A stretch of 64,000 bases of DNA. It comes from Atopobium sp. oral taxon 199 str. F0494. GTDB taxonomy: Bacteria > Actinomycetota > Coriobacteriia > Coriobacteriales > Atopobiaceae. A program made the position numbers and the translations under genes. Each line of letters opens with the position of its first letter. Position 1 is the first letter of the stretch. Below the pieces are notes generated by a model, which was given only the letters and a program-made list of their open reading frames with translations, ran no database searches and had not been told where the DNA came from. The stretch covers positions 186,001 to 250,000 of the forward strand of contig NZ_KE150486.1 in assembly GCF_000411555.1 (NCBI RefSeq), written 5' to 3'. This document shows, piece by piece, positions 21,621 through 34,149 of the stretch.

Positions 21621-22979
21621 TTAGCGGCAGCGGGCGAGTGATCCCATGGGATCCCAGGGTTCAAGTACCGTTGGCGTTTCAGTCTCAAAGATGTGCTTTT
21701 GCTCTTCAGTCAGATACTTCTTGTCAACGACGACCTGGTAGACGTACTCATCAAACCAGGAATCCGAAATAGTATCGAAGCCGTCGCGGCCGTGATCCTT
21801 GCCCCAGCTGTTCTCTACCTTCCAAAGGGTCGGTTTGTCATTCTGATCAAGGTTGACACCCTCAAGTACCATGGCGTGCGTCATGAGCGACTCACCATAG
21901 TCAAGGCGCTCCGCCTTATTGAGCGCGCCTTCGACCGGGAAGCCGAAAAGAGCGTCGATATCCAAAGCACGAGTGTCCATAATGCCTTCATCGCGGAGAT
22001 ACGACTGATCAACATCGCAGCCAAACCACACCGGCAGATTATCCTTAAGCTGTGCGATGGCCACGCGCTTGAGCTCTTTCGGTTCAAGGTTGATGTAGCG
22101 TACGCCGCCGTCTTCAATGACATTGCCCAGACGGGAGACCGTATAGGTATGATTGAAAGGCTTGTCGGCTGTCGGAGCTGAGATGAGAGAGATGTAATCG
22201 TCAAGGTTCATGTCAACAAACTCGTCAAAGAACTGTTGGGGAGTGTAGGTGCCAGCAGCTACGAGTTTGTCGTCCTTGTCGCGCAGGCGTACCTCAAAGC
22301 GCGCTGGAGGCTCTCCGAGGCAGGTGACGAGAAGGGCGTAGACCTCGCTCATCATTTCTTTCTTCATTTCTCGAAGTGTTTCCTCTGATTCTCCGGCTTC
22401 GTGTGTCTCACGCAGGCGTTTAGCTGCTCCGCGCAGGTAACGAGTCAAGTACTTGTCCATGTCATGCGTATTGCTGGAGTTCTCGGTTTCAGGCATGGCT
22501 TCCTTGGGTACGACGCCGTACTTCTTTACGAGGCTCTTGAACATATCCCACTGTCCACCGTCGCCGATGGGATCAGTTAGCAGGAACGAAACAAGACGAC
22601 CGTTGAGCGGTTCGTTGAGGGTATCGAGGATATTCTCAAGGAACCAGTTAGATTTTTCCATCTTGTCCCAGAACAGGGGATAGGCTTGCGAAAGCTCAAA
22701 GGTGGAAAGGTTGTATGTTTTGATAATACGGTAGCGGAAGGTGTTGAGAGAAGCGAACATCCAGCAGCGGCCGGAGTGCTTCTGATTGGTACGCTCACCC
22801 TGCTTGACCTCTATGTCAAATGACAGCGGATTTTCCGCGACACCCTCGGGAACGCGCGCTGCTTTGCGTACGCCGGCGGCAGTGGCGGCGTTTTTAGCAA
22901 CCAGGTTCGCACGCTCAGAGACAAAGTTGTCTTGCGCGGAAGAAACGTCATCGAAGGTAATGCTTTTCATTTCGTCCAT
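21621..22979 (-). CDS. pepC: PepC/bleomycin-hydrolase-like cysteine aminopeptidase, copy 1
   Basis: 452 residues from ATG 22979, preceded by AAGGAGT at six bases. Catalytic residues are seen in NQKHSGRCWMFA (Cys near 71), L-M-T-H-A-M-V-L-E-G-V and K-V-E-N-S-W-G. This is the standard length for the family. It removes N-terminal residues from peptides in the cytoplasm and is part of amino-acid supply from peptides. A second, longer paralogue follows directly on the same strand. The two are clearly diverged, so the duplication is not recent. Confidence 0.93.
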   Translation of the reverse strand: MDEMKSITFDDVSSAQDNFVSERANLVAKNAATAAGVRKAARVPEGVAENPLSFDIEVKQGERTNQKHSGRCWMFASLNTFRYRIIKTYNLSTFELSQAYPLFWDKMEKSNWFLENILDTLNEPLNGRLVSFLLTDPIGDGGQWDMFKSLVKKYGVVPKEAMPETENSSNTHDMDKYLTRYLRGAAKRLRETHEAGESEETLREMKKEMMSEVYALLVTCLGEPPARFEVRLRDKDDKLVAAGTYTPQQFFDEFVDMNLDDYISLISAPTADKPFNHTYTVSRLGNVIEDGGVRYINLEPKELKRVAIAQLKDNLPVWFGCDVDQSYLRDEGIMDTRALDIDALFGFPVEGALNKAERLDYGESLMTHAMVLEGVNLDQNDKPTLWKVENSWGKDHGRDGFDTISDSWFDEYVYQVVVDKKYLTEEQKHIFETETPTVLEPWDPMGSLARCR

Positions 22980-23320
22980 AGATACTCCTTTACGGCTTGA
23001 ATGACAGAACCGTTTAAGTATATGCCCAGAGGCAGCGATCAATTTCAAAGAGTTACCTTATAGAAACTTAGTCCGTTTGACCGCGAAGGGCCATGCAGGC
23101 CTGCTGCCCCTTTCGAAGTGGACGGAGCTTGCCGTGCGGAGTGAGATCCTCGGCGACATCTGCGCATCCATCGCGGTCGTGCAGACGAGGTCCGTCATCG
23201 CGGAGGCGGGACTCAAGGCATCGCCGACGGCGCTTTGGGGGAGGTCCTCGTCGCTCGTGCTGTCTCTTGCTCCGGGAAGCTGTCCCTGAGATGTCTGGGC
23301 ACTGGGGCTTGGTCAAGCCT
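22980..23320. other. GC-rich stretch without a clear gene, possible gene remnant
   Basis: From about 23070 to 23300 the sequence is clearly richer in GC than the pepC genes beside it. One plus-strand frame ending at 23289 is open for some 70 codons with G/C-biased third positions, but it has no ribosome binding site and no recognised family. It may be a fragment left by the insertion of the beta-glucoside island that begins here. Confidence 0.35.
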
Positions 23321-24319
23321 TCAGAGGGAAGAAGCTCCAAGCCCTGATCTGAGTGCGCCAGGCTTCACGCCAAAGATTTCCTGAAACTTGCAGTAGAAGT
23401 AGCTCAGATTCTCGTAGCCGACCTCTTCGGCGATTTCGGCTATAGGATCCTGGGAGTTCTGTATGCGGAAGTAGGCCGTGCTCATTCGCTGGAGGATTAC
23501 AAGCTCCTTGAAGGTGTGTCCGGTCTCTGAGCTGATGCGTTTGCTCAGATAGTTGGGGCTGAACCCGAAGTGCGCAGCTGCCTTGGCAAGCGTCACGTCG
23601 GCATAGTTCTCTTCGATGTAGCGCAGGACCGGCAAGATATCGAAGCTCTTTTGGGACTTCTTCTGGAGGTCGGTATCGCGGAACTGCCGCAGCAGCCTGC
23701 AGAACAGGAGCACCATCTCGGCAGCAATGATCTCTTCGTTGTAGACATCGTGGCTGAAGTACTCGCTCAGGATCTGTACGATATGATGGCGGGCTTCGGA
23801 ACTCATATTCCTGAGCACATAGAAGCTGTCATGCTCTGCTCGCTCCGAGATGGCGGAGGCTATGAAGGCATTGATGATGCCGCCTTCTCCCAGACGTCCC
23901 AGGAGCTTGTGCTTGAGGTATTCCTTGCGCATCACGATGGTGATGATTATATCGTCTTCGCCGAGGTATCCGATGCTGTGCACGACCCCCGAGTCGAGGA
24001 TGCAGAGATCTCCTTGAGACATGCGCACTTCGGTCCCGTCGACCATCTGCGTGCAGGAGCCGGAATAGACATAGAGGAGCTCGGAGGCTTTGTGGATATG
24101 GTCGGGGATATGGGTATAGCGGGACTCCTTGCGGATACAGAAGTTCGATTCCTTCAGCAGCGTGTTGAAGGTGAAGAGATAGACTTCGCGTCCATCGACC
24201 ATGACCTTACCAATCTTGCGATAGCGCTCGGAAAGCTGGCCGGGACCTTCCATACGATGGCGGAGTTCTGCCGGCGTTGTTTCCCGGAGTGCTTGATCGA
24301 GCTCAGCCTCTTCCATCAT
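23321..24319 (-). CDS. AraC-family transcriptional regulator of the beta-glucoside island
   Basis: 332 residues; 331 if the second of two adjacent ATGs is used, which gives better spacing (6 bases) to AAGGAG. The N-terminal part (about 75-135) is a cupin sugar-sensing domain (H-I-P-D-H-I-H, E-L-L-Y-V, G-D-L-C-I-L). The last 100 residues hold two helix-turn-helices (A-K-A-A-A-H-F-G-F-S-P-N-Y-L-S-K and I-A-E-E-V-G-Y-E-N-L-S-Y-F-Y-C-K-F) of the AraC/XylS type. It is divergent from the EIIBC gene with about 200 bp between, so it probably activates that promoter in response to a beta-glucoside. Confidence 0.92.
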   Translation of the reverse strand: MMEEAELDQALRETTPAELRHRMEGPGQLSERYRKIGKVMVDGREVYLFTFNTLLKESNFCIRKESRYTHIPDHIHKASELLYVYSGSCTQMVDGTEVRMSQGDLCILDSGVVHSIGYLGEDDIIITIVMRKEYLKHKLLGRLGEGGIINAFIASAISERAEHDSFYVLRNMSSEARHHIVQILSEYFSHDVYNEEIIAAEMVLLFCRLLRQFRDTDLQKKSQKSFDILPVLRYIEENYADVTLAKAAAHFGFSPNYLSKRISSETGHTFKELVILQRMSTAYFRIQNSQDPIAEIAEEVGYENLSYFYCKFQEIFGVKPGALRSGLGASSL

Positions 24320-24527
24320 CTGCTCCTTCCAAGAGGGGGGGATTTATGAGGACAGCATGCTCTTCTGCATGTGACGATATAAGACGGAAATCTGCATGTC
24401 ATCACTTAGATAAACAAGAGTGTAAGTTAGGTCAGTCAAGACAGTTTCTTCCGCCATGGTATCACGGAAGGGGCCTCCGTACACTTCTGAGTCAAGGAAG
24501 GGCAGTCCCACATCGAAAGGGGAACTC

Positions 24528-27505
<2,978 letters not shown>

Positions 27506-27538
27506 TAGTGAGACATACGCTTTGCCGAACCGATGGAA

Positions 27539-27580
27539 TGAAGAAGGAGCCGGCTCTTCAGAGCGCCGGCTCCTTCTTCA
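27539..27580 (+). terminator. Long hairpin closing the beta-glucoside operon
   Basis: Sixteen perfect base pairs (27539-27554 with 27565-27580) enclose a ten-base loop. The 3' arm ends in CTTCTTCA rather than a pure T-run, but the stem stands 33 bp after the glucosidase stop and is symmetrical enough to act on both strands. Confidence 0.7.
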
Positions 27581-27878
27581 GGTCAGATGGCAGAATGCCA
27601 TTCACCTCTCGATCATATGCAGAGAGTTGGCCGATATCTACGGATAACTACATTTCCGTGAGGTGCAAATTTTATTATCAGCCGATAAATTACTTGTACG
27701 AATTTTACCTGCGATTTTTTAGCTTTTGGCAGCTAGAACATATGTTTGTATCTCAGGCAAAAAACGGCGCTTTCAGGTATAGTAGAGAAGCGAGAAAAAC
27801 AGCGCCGGGAAAGCTCTTCTCGTATGGGGGAGCGGCGGCCTCGGCACACAAGTGCAACCTGAAGATGTGAGAGAGAAT
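27581..27878. other. Intergenic leader upstream of dnaE
   Basis: About 300 bp without a gene. A possible -10 (TATAGT, 27778-27783) lies some 95 bp before the dnaE start; no convincing -35 was found. The AT-rich part (27660-27720) has no obvious repeat. Confidence 0.4.
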
Positions 27879-30800
27879 ATGGCCTTCGTACACCTCCATA
27901 ACCACTCGGATTTTTCCATCCTGGACGCCGCTACACGCGTAAACGATATGGTCAAACGTGCGGTTGATCTGAAGATGCCGGCGCTTGCCCTTACGGATCA
28001 CGGTTATTTGTTTGGTATCCCTGATTTTGATCTTGCCTGCCGCAAATACAATGACGCGCAAAAGGATATGCAGCAATGGCGCACGGATGTCGAGTGCTTT
28101 CAAAAAGGCTGGGACCTGGAGGAACCGCCGGCGGATGCTCTTGACGCAGGAGAGCATGATCAAAGGCACCGCCAGTGGGAGCGCGATGTGTCCATTTGGA
28201 ATGAAACGCATGATATAGGAGCGGTAAAGGCAAATAAACCGCATCCGCTCATCAAGCCTATTTTCGGCTGCGAGGCCTATTTCATTACTGATGACTGCAT
28301 CGAGCGCGGTACCAAACAGACGCGCTACCATCTGATCCTTCTCGCCAAAAACGAGGCGGGCTACGTCAATCTCATGAAGATGATGTCTGAGGCCGCCAGC
28401 AAGGAGATGTTCTACTTCAAGCCTCGTACTACGCTTGATATGCTCCGCCGCTATCATGAGGGCATCATCTGCACATCCGCCTGTGTTTCCGGCATCATTC
28501 CCAGGAGTTTCTTTGCGGGGCAACCCGAAGAAGCTGAGAGATGGGCGCTCATCTACAAGGATATCTTCGGAGATGATTTCTATCTTGAGGTGCAAGATCA
28601 CGGCCTGTCCGATCCCAATTGGAACGGTTTTGACGATCGCACGCTTTCAGAGCATATCCTCAACCTTGGCCACAAACTGGGCATCAAGGTCGTTGCTACC
28701 AACGATAATCACTACCTCACGCGTGAAGATGCCTCTGTACAAGACATTGCAAGCTGTATCGGCACCGGTTCAAAGTTTGCCGACGCCAACAGAAAGCGTA
28801 TGTCGGGTACGGAGTTCTATTTCAAGACGGAAGAAGAGATGCGGGAGATCTTCTCGTGGGCTCCGGAGGTCATCGACAACACGCTTGAGGTTGCCGCCAA
28901 GTGTAACTACGAGCTTGACTGGACCCATATGTACCTGCCTAAGTTCCCGGACCTGGCGGAGGGGGAGACTTCCGAGGAGCGCTTCCGCAAGGAGTGCGAG
29001 GAAGGTCTTGCCAGGCGCTATGGCCAGAACTGGCGCGAGGTAGAGATCAGCGGCATCAACGTCAAAGAGCGTTTTGAGTATGAATATGACATTATCTGCA
29101 AGAAGGGCTTTGCAGATTACTTCCTCATTGTTCAAGAGTATGTGCGCTGGGCCAAACAAAACGGTATTGGCGTCGGCCCCGGTCGCGGATCTGCAGCGGG
29201 AGCCATCGTTGCCTATGCGATGGATATTACTACCTTTGATCCGCTTGAAAACGGCCTCATGTTTGAGAGGTTCCTCTCGCCGCAACGCTCCGAGATGCCC
29301 GATATCGATATGGATTTCGACGATGAACGTCGCCTTGAGGTCATTGATCACGTCCGTCAGCTTTACGGCCCCGAGCGTGTCAGCCACGTTATCACCTACT
29401 CAACCATTAAGGCGAAGCAAGCCATAAACGATGCGTGTCGCGTGCTTGACTATCCCGTCTACCAGGGCCAGCGCCTGTCTAAAATGATTTCCAACGACCC
29501 CAAAGCGCATCTTTCAAGCGTGCTCCACAAGGGTGATGGCGAGAAGAACGACCTCTATAATCCCGATTTTGAAGAAGCGTATAACTCCGAGGAAGTCTCC
29601 CGCGAAATTATCGATGCCGCCCTTGCCATCGAAGGCCTGCATCGTGGTGAGGGAGTTCACGCCTGCGCTGTTCTGATTGCGCCCACGCCCGTCAACGATC
29701 ACGTACCCACCAAGATGGACACCAAAGGCGAGGTTGAAATCACCCAGTTCGAAGGCCATTCCGTTGCCGATATGGGCCTTTTGAAGATGGACTTTTTGGG
29801 CTTGCGCACTTTGACCGTCATCTCCCGCGCGCTCAAAAACATCAAGGCGAACTTTGGCGTGGATATTAACGTTGATGAGATTCCCTTTACCGATCCCGAG
29901 ATATTCAAGCTCATGTCGGACGGTCGCACAGCCGGCGTCTTTCAGGTTGAGTCCGCCGGCATGACAGCCACCATCAAAGGCATGAGGCCTACGGAGTTCA
30001 AGCATGTCGTCGCTCTTATCGCGCTGTATCGCCCCGGACCTCTTGGTGCTGGCATGGTTACCAGCTACATCAACCGCATGAACGGCCGAGAAGAGCCTGT
30101 CGATTACGATCCCCGTCTGCATGATATTTTGGCCGAGACCTATGGGACCATGGTCTATCAGGAGCAGGTCATGCAGATTTCTATGAAGATGTCCGGCTTT
30201 ACGGCAGGCGAGTCCGATAAGGTCCGCAAGGCTGTGGCAAAAAAGAAGATCAAGCTCATGCAGGAGGTTGTCCAGCACTGGGACGACGGCGTTGATGAAA
30301 CTATGGAGCAGCACTGGAAAAACGGTGCTGTCCGCAACGGCTTTGACCGAAAAGTAGCGGAAACTATCTGGGACGATGTCCTTAAGTTCGCATCCTACGC
30401 GTTCAATAAGTCGCACTCGGCGGGGTATGCTATTTTGGTCATGCAAACGGCCTGGCTGAAGGCTCACTACCCTCATGAGTACATGGCGGCGGTTTTAACG
30501 TCATTCATGGGCAAAACCGATAAGATCGTCCACTACGTTGCGGCCTGCCGACAGGAAGGCATTAAAGTCAGTCAACCGGATATCAATGAGTCCGGGCGTG
30601 ACTTTACCGCAACAAAAGAGGGCATCCGCTTTGGCTTCGCGGGTATCCGCGGCGTTGGAGCCGGTGTCGCTGAGGCGATTATGGCTGAGCGTCAAAAGGG
30701 CGGTCCCTTTACCAATCTTCGTGATTTTATCGACCGTATGGATGCCAGCCAAGCAAAGCGTAACGTGGTCGAGGCACTTATCAAGGCAGGCGCATTTGAT

Positions 30801-31709
30801 TCAACGGGATATACGCGCATGCAGCTTATGGGACTTATTGACAAGAACAATCCGGAAAATCTTCTGGATTCCGCCGCAAAACGCCAAAGAGACAAGGCGT
30901 CCGGACAGATTTCAATGTTTGATATTTTCTCGGACATAGAAGGCTCCGGATTTACGGAGAGTTTTCCCGAGCCCGATGGCGTGGAATGGGAGCGCCGCTT
31001 TAAGCTTGACCAAGAATTTGACGTGCTGGGCATCTACGTTTCGGATCATCCGCTGACGCCTTATGCCTATGCGCTTTCACTTGCGCGCGACTATGAGCTG
31101 GCTGATATTGACGCGATAGAGGAGTATCGTTCTCCGAGCGGCGCTATCAAAGAGAAGTTCAAGGTTCCGGAAGGGGAGACCATTCGTCTTGCCGGTATGG
31201 TAACGGGTATTCAGAAGCGCGTAACCAAAAACGGCGACCCTATGGCTATCGTGACGCTGGAAGATATGGAAGGATCTGTTCTGCTGGTGCTTTTTCCGAA
31301 GGCCTACAAAAAGTACGCGTCAACGCTTGTTGGTACCGTTGATCCGGAAACAGGAGAAGCACAGGGCGATGTCATCGTGGGCGTTTGCGGCAAGCTTGAG
31401 CGCTCTGACCGTGGCACGCAATTTATCTGTTCGAGGGTAGGTTCCATTGAACTTAATGAAAGCAATGTGCGGCCACGCGTACTTGAGTTGCACATGCCAT
31501 CATCGGAATTTTCCCGCTCGAACTACGAGTTGCTGAGCCAAATCTTTAAGAAGTATCGAGGCAATGATTGCGTTGAGCTGCGTATTGAAAGTACAACCGG
31601 CGACATTATGCGCATGGAGATACCTACTCGAGTTGATGCGCACAATATGGCTATGATTACAGAACTATCGTACCTTCTGGGAGAAACGGGGCTTGCGCGG
31701 GTAGTGTAG
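27879..31709 (+). CDS. dnaE: DNA polymerase III alpha subunit
   Basis: 1276 residues from ATG 27879; a GTG at 27852 is in frame but the family begins with (A)FVHLHNHSDFS. Order: PHP domain (1-~340), palm with catalytic aspartates in MPDIDMDF (Asp475, Asp477), thumb and fingers (G-V-G-P-G-R-G-S-A-A-G, A-F-N-K-S-H-S-A-G-Y), helix-hairpin-helix (~920-970) and an OB fold (~1080-1160). It is the replicative polymerase of the replisome. Between residues 57 and 126 the PHP domain contains about 60 extra, highly charged residues where other DnaE proteins have a short turn before K-P-I-x-G-C-E-A-Y. The proofreading subunit is not encoded nearby. Confidence 0.96.
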   Translation: MAFVHLHNHSDFSILDAATRVNDMVKRAVDLKMPALALTDHGYLFGIPDFDLACRKYNDAQKDMQQWRTDVECFQKGWDLEEPPADALDAGEHDQRHRQWERDVSIWNETHDIGAVKANKPHPLIKPIFGCEAYFITDDCIERGTKQTRYHLILLAKNEAGYVNLMKMMSEAASKEMFYFKPRTTLDMLRRYHEGIICTSACVSGIIPRSFFAGQPEEAERWALIYKDIFGDDFYLEVQDHGLSDPNWNGFDDRTLSEHILNLGHKLGIKVVATNDNHYLTREDASVQDIASCIGTGSKFADANRKRMSGTEFYFKTEEEMREIFSWAPEVIDNTLEVAAKCNYELDWTHMYLPKFPDLAEGETSEERFRKECEEGLARRYGQNWREVEISGINVKERFEYEYDIICKKGFADYFLIVQEYVRWAKQNGIGVGPGRGSAAGAIVAYAMDITTFDPLENGLMFERFLSPQRSEMPDIDMDFDDERRLEVIDHVRQLYGPERVSHVITYSTIKAKQAINDACRVLDYPVYQGQRLSKMISNDPKAHLSSVLHKGDGEKNDLYNPDFEEAYNSEEVSREIIDAALAIEGLHRGEGVHACAVLIAPTPVNDHVPTKMDTKGEVEITQFEGHSVADMGLLKMDFLGLRTLTVISRALKNIKANFGVDINVDEIPFTDPEIFKLMSDGRTAGVFQVESAGMTATIKGMRPTEFKHVVALIALYRPGPLGAGMVTSYINRMNGREEPVDYDPRLHDILAETYGTMVYQEQVMQISMKMSGFTAGESDKVRKAVAKKKIKLMQEVVQHWDDGVDETMEQHWKNGAVRNGFDRKVAETIWDDVLKFASYAFNKSHSAGYAILVMQTAWLKAHYPHEYMAAVLTSFMGKTDKIVHYVAACRQEGIKVSQPDINESGRDFTATKEGIRFGFAGIRGVGAGVAEAIMAERQKGGPFTNLRDFIDRMDASQAKRNVVEALIKAGAFDSTGYTRMQLMGLIDKNNPENLLDSAAKRQRDKASGQISMFDIFSDIEGSGFTESFPEPDGVEWERRFKLDQEFDVLGIYVSDHPLTPYAYALSLARDYELADIDAIEEYRSPSGAIKEKFKVPEGETIRLAGMVTGIQKRVTKNGDPMAIVTLEDMEGSVLLVLFPKAYKKYASTLVGTVDPETGEAQGDVIVGVCGKLERSDRGTQFICSRVGSIELNESNVRPRVLELHMPSSEFSRSNYELLSQIFKKYRGNDCVELRIESTTGDIMRMEIPTRVDAHNMAMITELSYLLGETGLARVV

Positions 31710-31876
31710 ATGGAGTCGTTTGATTTCAACGTCTGCCGCAGCAGCAGTTGCTACGGGAATTTTCATAAATGCTACTTAACTTATAGCGTTTGTGATTTAA
31801 AACACACGGTCTGGGTAGTACTATAGGCAGAACGGTACAGTCTACAAGAGGGCGGTACCTTGTGAGAGGAGAAATA

Positions 31877-32257
31877 ATGGCACAAGCTAAGTTTTATCGC
31901 TGCAAACACTGTGGAAATATCGTCTACGTCGTCGTGGATGGCAACGTTGTTCCTTCCTGCTGTGGCGAGCCCATGGAGCTGCTTTCAGCCAATACGACCG
32001 ACGGAGCTACTGAAAAGCATGTTCCCGTGGTTTCCCGTGATGGCAGTAAGCTAGTGGTGAAGGTAGGAGAGGTTGCTCATCCCATGTTGCCCGAACACTA
32101 CATTGAGTTCATTGCTCTTGAGACCGAGCAGGGCGTCAATCTCAAACGCCTTGCTCCAGGTCAGCAGCCGGAAGCGCATTTTGCGCTTCCTGAAGACCAA
32201 CATGCGATTGCCTACGAATTCTGCAATCTGCATGGCCTTTGGAAATCTGAATTCTAA
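31877..32257 (+). CDS. dfx: Desulfoferrodoxin (superoxide reductase)
   Basis: 126 residues from ATG 31877 with AGGAG upstream. The N-terminal rubredoxin-like FeS4 site is formed by CKHCG and PSCCGE (cysteines about 9, 12, 28, 29). The catalytic iron site uses the histidines in T-E-K-H-V-P-V-V, E-V-A-H-P-M-L-P-E-H-Y and the C-N-L-H-G-L-W near the C-terminus. It reduces superoxide to peroxide without making oxygen and is typical of anaerobes; AhpC in this window would remove the product. A terminator follows. Confidence 0.95.
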   Translation: MAQAKFYRCKHCGNIVYVVVDGNVVPSCCGEPMELLSANTTDGATEKHVPVVSRDGSKLVVKVGEVAHPMLPEHYIEFIALETEQGVNLKRLAPGQQPEAHFALPEDQHAIAYEFCNLHGLWKSEF

Positions 32258-32317
32258 GAGCACCTGCAGGCAAGCGGGTTATGAACGCCGCTTGCACGAG
32301 GCTATTACGAGTTTTTT

Positions 32318-32347
32318 AAGAGCTGTGAGAAATCGCAGCTCTTTTTT
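32318..32347 (+). terminator. Intrinsic terminator after desulfoferrodoxin
   Basis: AAGAGCTG/CAGCTCTT (32318-32325, 32336-32343) is followed by a T-run, with a T-run also on the left side of the stem, so it may work on both strands. Confidence 0.85.
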
Positions 32348-32396
32348 GTATTTTTGGGCATACTTGTGAGGGGTTGCTTTAACCGGAGGATTGACT

Positions 32397-34094
32397 ATGA
32401 ATGTTGCCGTTGCACAAATGAATACGCAGAGCGGAGCTTTGTCTGAAACGTATGAGCGCATGCTGGCCTATGCCGAGCGCGCAAAGGAGCAACATGCCGA
32501 GCTCATTGTGTATCCCGCACCATCGCTGACGGGGCTGATGTCTCTTACCGATGCGACCGTTGAGGGGTTTCTTGAGGATCTGTTTGCAACGCTTAAGCAA
32601 CTTGCAGAGAATCTCCCGCTTCCCGCAGTCGTTCCTGTTGTGGTTACAAAAGACCATGAGGTGCTCAGCGAAGCGATGTTCTTGCGTCAGGGGCACGTGA
32701 CGCCTCTGCGCCTTACAGCGGAGATTGCGCACCTGAGCGCCCTCGCTCGGGAAAGCGTAACCGAAGGTGACCTTTCCGATGAGGAAGACCCGGGCTTTGA
32801 CCTGCCTCATTTTGAATGGGGCGATTATACGATAGGCATTTCATTTAGTTGCCAGGATCTCGATGCTTGGCGCGATGCCGATCAAACTGCTGACCTTATG
32901 CTCTATCTGAACACTTCGGGATATGCGTTGTCTGATGTCAATACCACTATGGGTCTCGGCCTGAGCGATAGCCGTTTTTCTTCCGATGCGGATGAGTTGG
33001 GAGCATGGGTTATTGGCGTTAACGCGGTCGGTCTGTACGGAGGGCACGTTAGCATCGGTTCAAGCTTCGTTATAGCGCCTGACGGAGAGTGCGGCATTTG
33101 CGCAAAAGCCTTTGAAGAGGACCTCATCTGCGTTGATATTGATTCAGGCTCACGAAGCAAAGAAGCACTCTCTCTTCCGGCGTCAGAAGATACGTCTGCT
33201 GTGGGATGGAAAGCTCTCAAGCTGGGTCTGTTTGAGTTCGTAAAGCAGGGCCATTTTGACGGCGTTGCGGTACTTCTCGACACGTCAGTCAGCGCCCAAG
33301 TGACGGCGGCGCTTGCGCGAAGTGTCTTTCAAGCATCTCAGATATATATCAGCAGCGTAGAAACGCAAGACCAACTTGAATATGATATTGCCTATGCGCG
33401 CCTTGCAGCATATGCTCGCGAGAATAACCTTTTGGTGCTTACCACCGAGAACAAGAGCGATTGGGCGCTTGGCGCGGGTGGGATGATTGCGGCCGGTGCG
33501 CTACATCCGCTGGGCGATTTGTATCTGTCTGAAATCCTTGATTTTTGCGAGTCGGTTCCTGAAGTGAAGGCTGACCTTTCAGCGACCGTTACATATGAGG
33601 TGTTTGATTTCAAAAAGAAGGATGAGCTTTTCTCGTCCTTTTATGAGCAGGCGCATTTCGTTGATACCGTTTTGTCGAGGACGATTGAGCTCGGCAAAAG
33701 CTTTCATGAGATAGTTGCTAAAATAGGCTATGAGGAAGCGGTTGCGGATGTGTTGGACGCGCTGTATGGCAATGGAGTTACCCGCCAGAACAGAGGGTCA
33801 TTGCTTATACTTTTGCAGTGTCCATTGGTCGATACCGAGCTGCCGCTCTTTACTTCGTGGAGAGACTCGCAACGAAAACAGACGGTAGAAGAAGATACGT
33901 CAACGCTGTTTGACGGCCTGCTCGCGTCGGCGGAGCACGCCTTTATGCAAGCGATTCCCGAACAGGTTGAGATGCCTTCTCCTGAGAGCCTCCAGGAGAT
34001 TCTGGACTATCTTCGTGAGTTCTCAGGTCTTGAGGGAGCGGGCGTTATGTTTGGCATGCCAAAAATGTGGCGGGGACCGTTTTCGGAGAATTAA
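32397..34094 (+). CDS. NAD-synthetase-like protein with degenerate active sites (pseudoenzyme)
   Basis: 565 residues from ATG 32397 with GGAGG upstream. The fold order is that of glutamine-dependent NAD synthetase: nitrilase-type glutaminase (~1-260), then the adenine-hydrolase-like synthetase (~280-560). The key residues are altered. Catalytic Glu in P-E-L-x-L-T-G-Y is Ala (YPAPSLTGL). Cys-Glu-Asp is SFSCQDLD, keeping only Cys. The Lys motif is not found. The pyrophosphate loop S-G-G-x-D-S is L-D-T-S-V-S-A. The later T-x-N-K-S-x-x-A-L-G stretch is kept. The frame is intact, so it was probably repurposed, perhaps as a partner or regulator of a true NadE. It lies 55 bp upstream of ruvC. Confidence 0.75.
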   Translation: MNVAVAQMNTQSGALSETYERMLAYAERAKEQHAELIVYPAPSLTGLMSLTDATVEGFLEDLFATLKQLAENLPLPAVVPVVVTKDHEVLSEAMFLRQGHVTPLRLTAEIAHLSALARESVTEGDLSDEEDPGFDLPHFEWGDYTIGISFSCQDLDAWRDADQTADLMLYLNTSGYALSDVNTTMGLGLSDSRFSSDADELGAWVIGVNAVGLYGGHVSIGSSFVIAPDGECGICAKAFEEDLICVDIDSGSRSKEALSLPASEDTSAVGWKALKLGLFEFVKQGHFDGVAVLLDTSVSAQVTAALARSVFQASQIYISSVETQDQLEYDIAYARLAAYARENNLLVLTTENKSDWALGAGGMIAAGALHPLGDLYLSEILDFCESVPEVKADLSATVTYEVFDFKKKDELFSSFYEQAHFVDTVLSRTIELGKSFHEIVAKIGYEEAVADVLDALYGNGVTRQNRGSLLILLQCPLVDTELPLFTSWRDSQRKQTVEEDTSTLFDGLLASAEHAFMQAIPEQVEMPSPESLQEILDYLREFSGLEGAGVMFGMPKMWRGPFSEN

Positions 34095-34149
34095 TGCCTT
34101 TCGTATGATAAAATGGAACGAACGTTCTTATCGTCTCTAAGAGGGCAGG

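Noticed and set aside
23570-24349. 259-codon plus-strand frame opposite the AraC regulator
   Set aside because: Antisense shadow of a gene with clear cupin and AraC domains.
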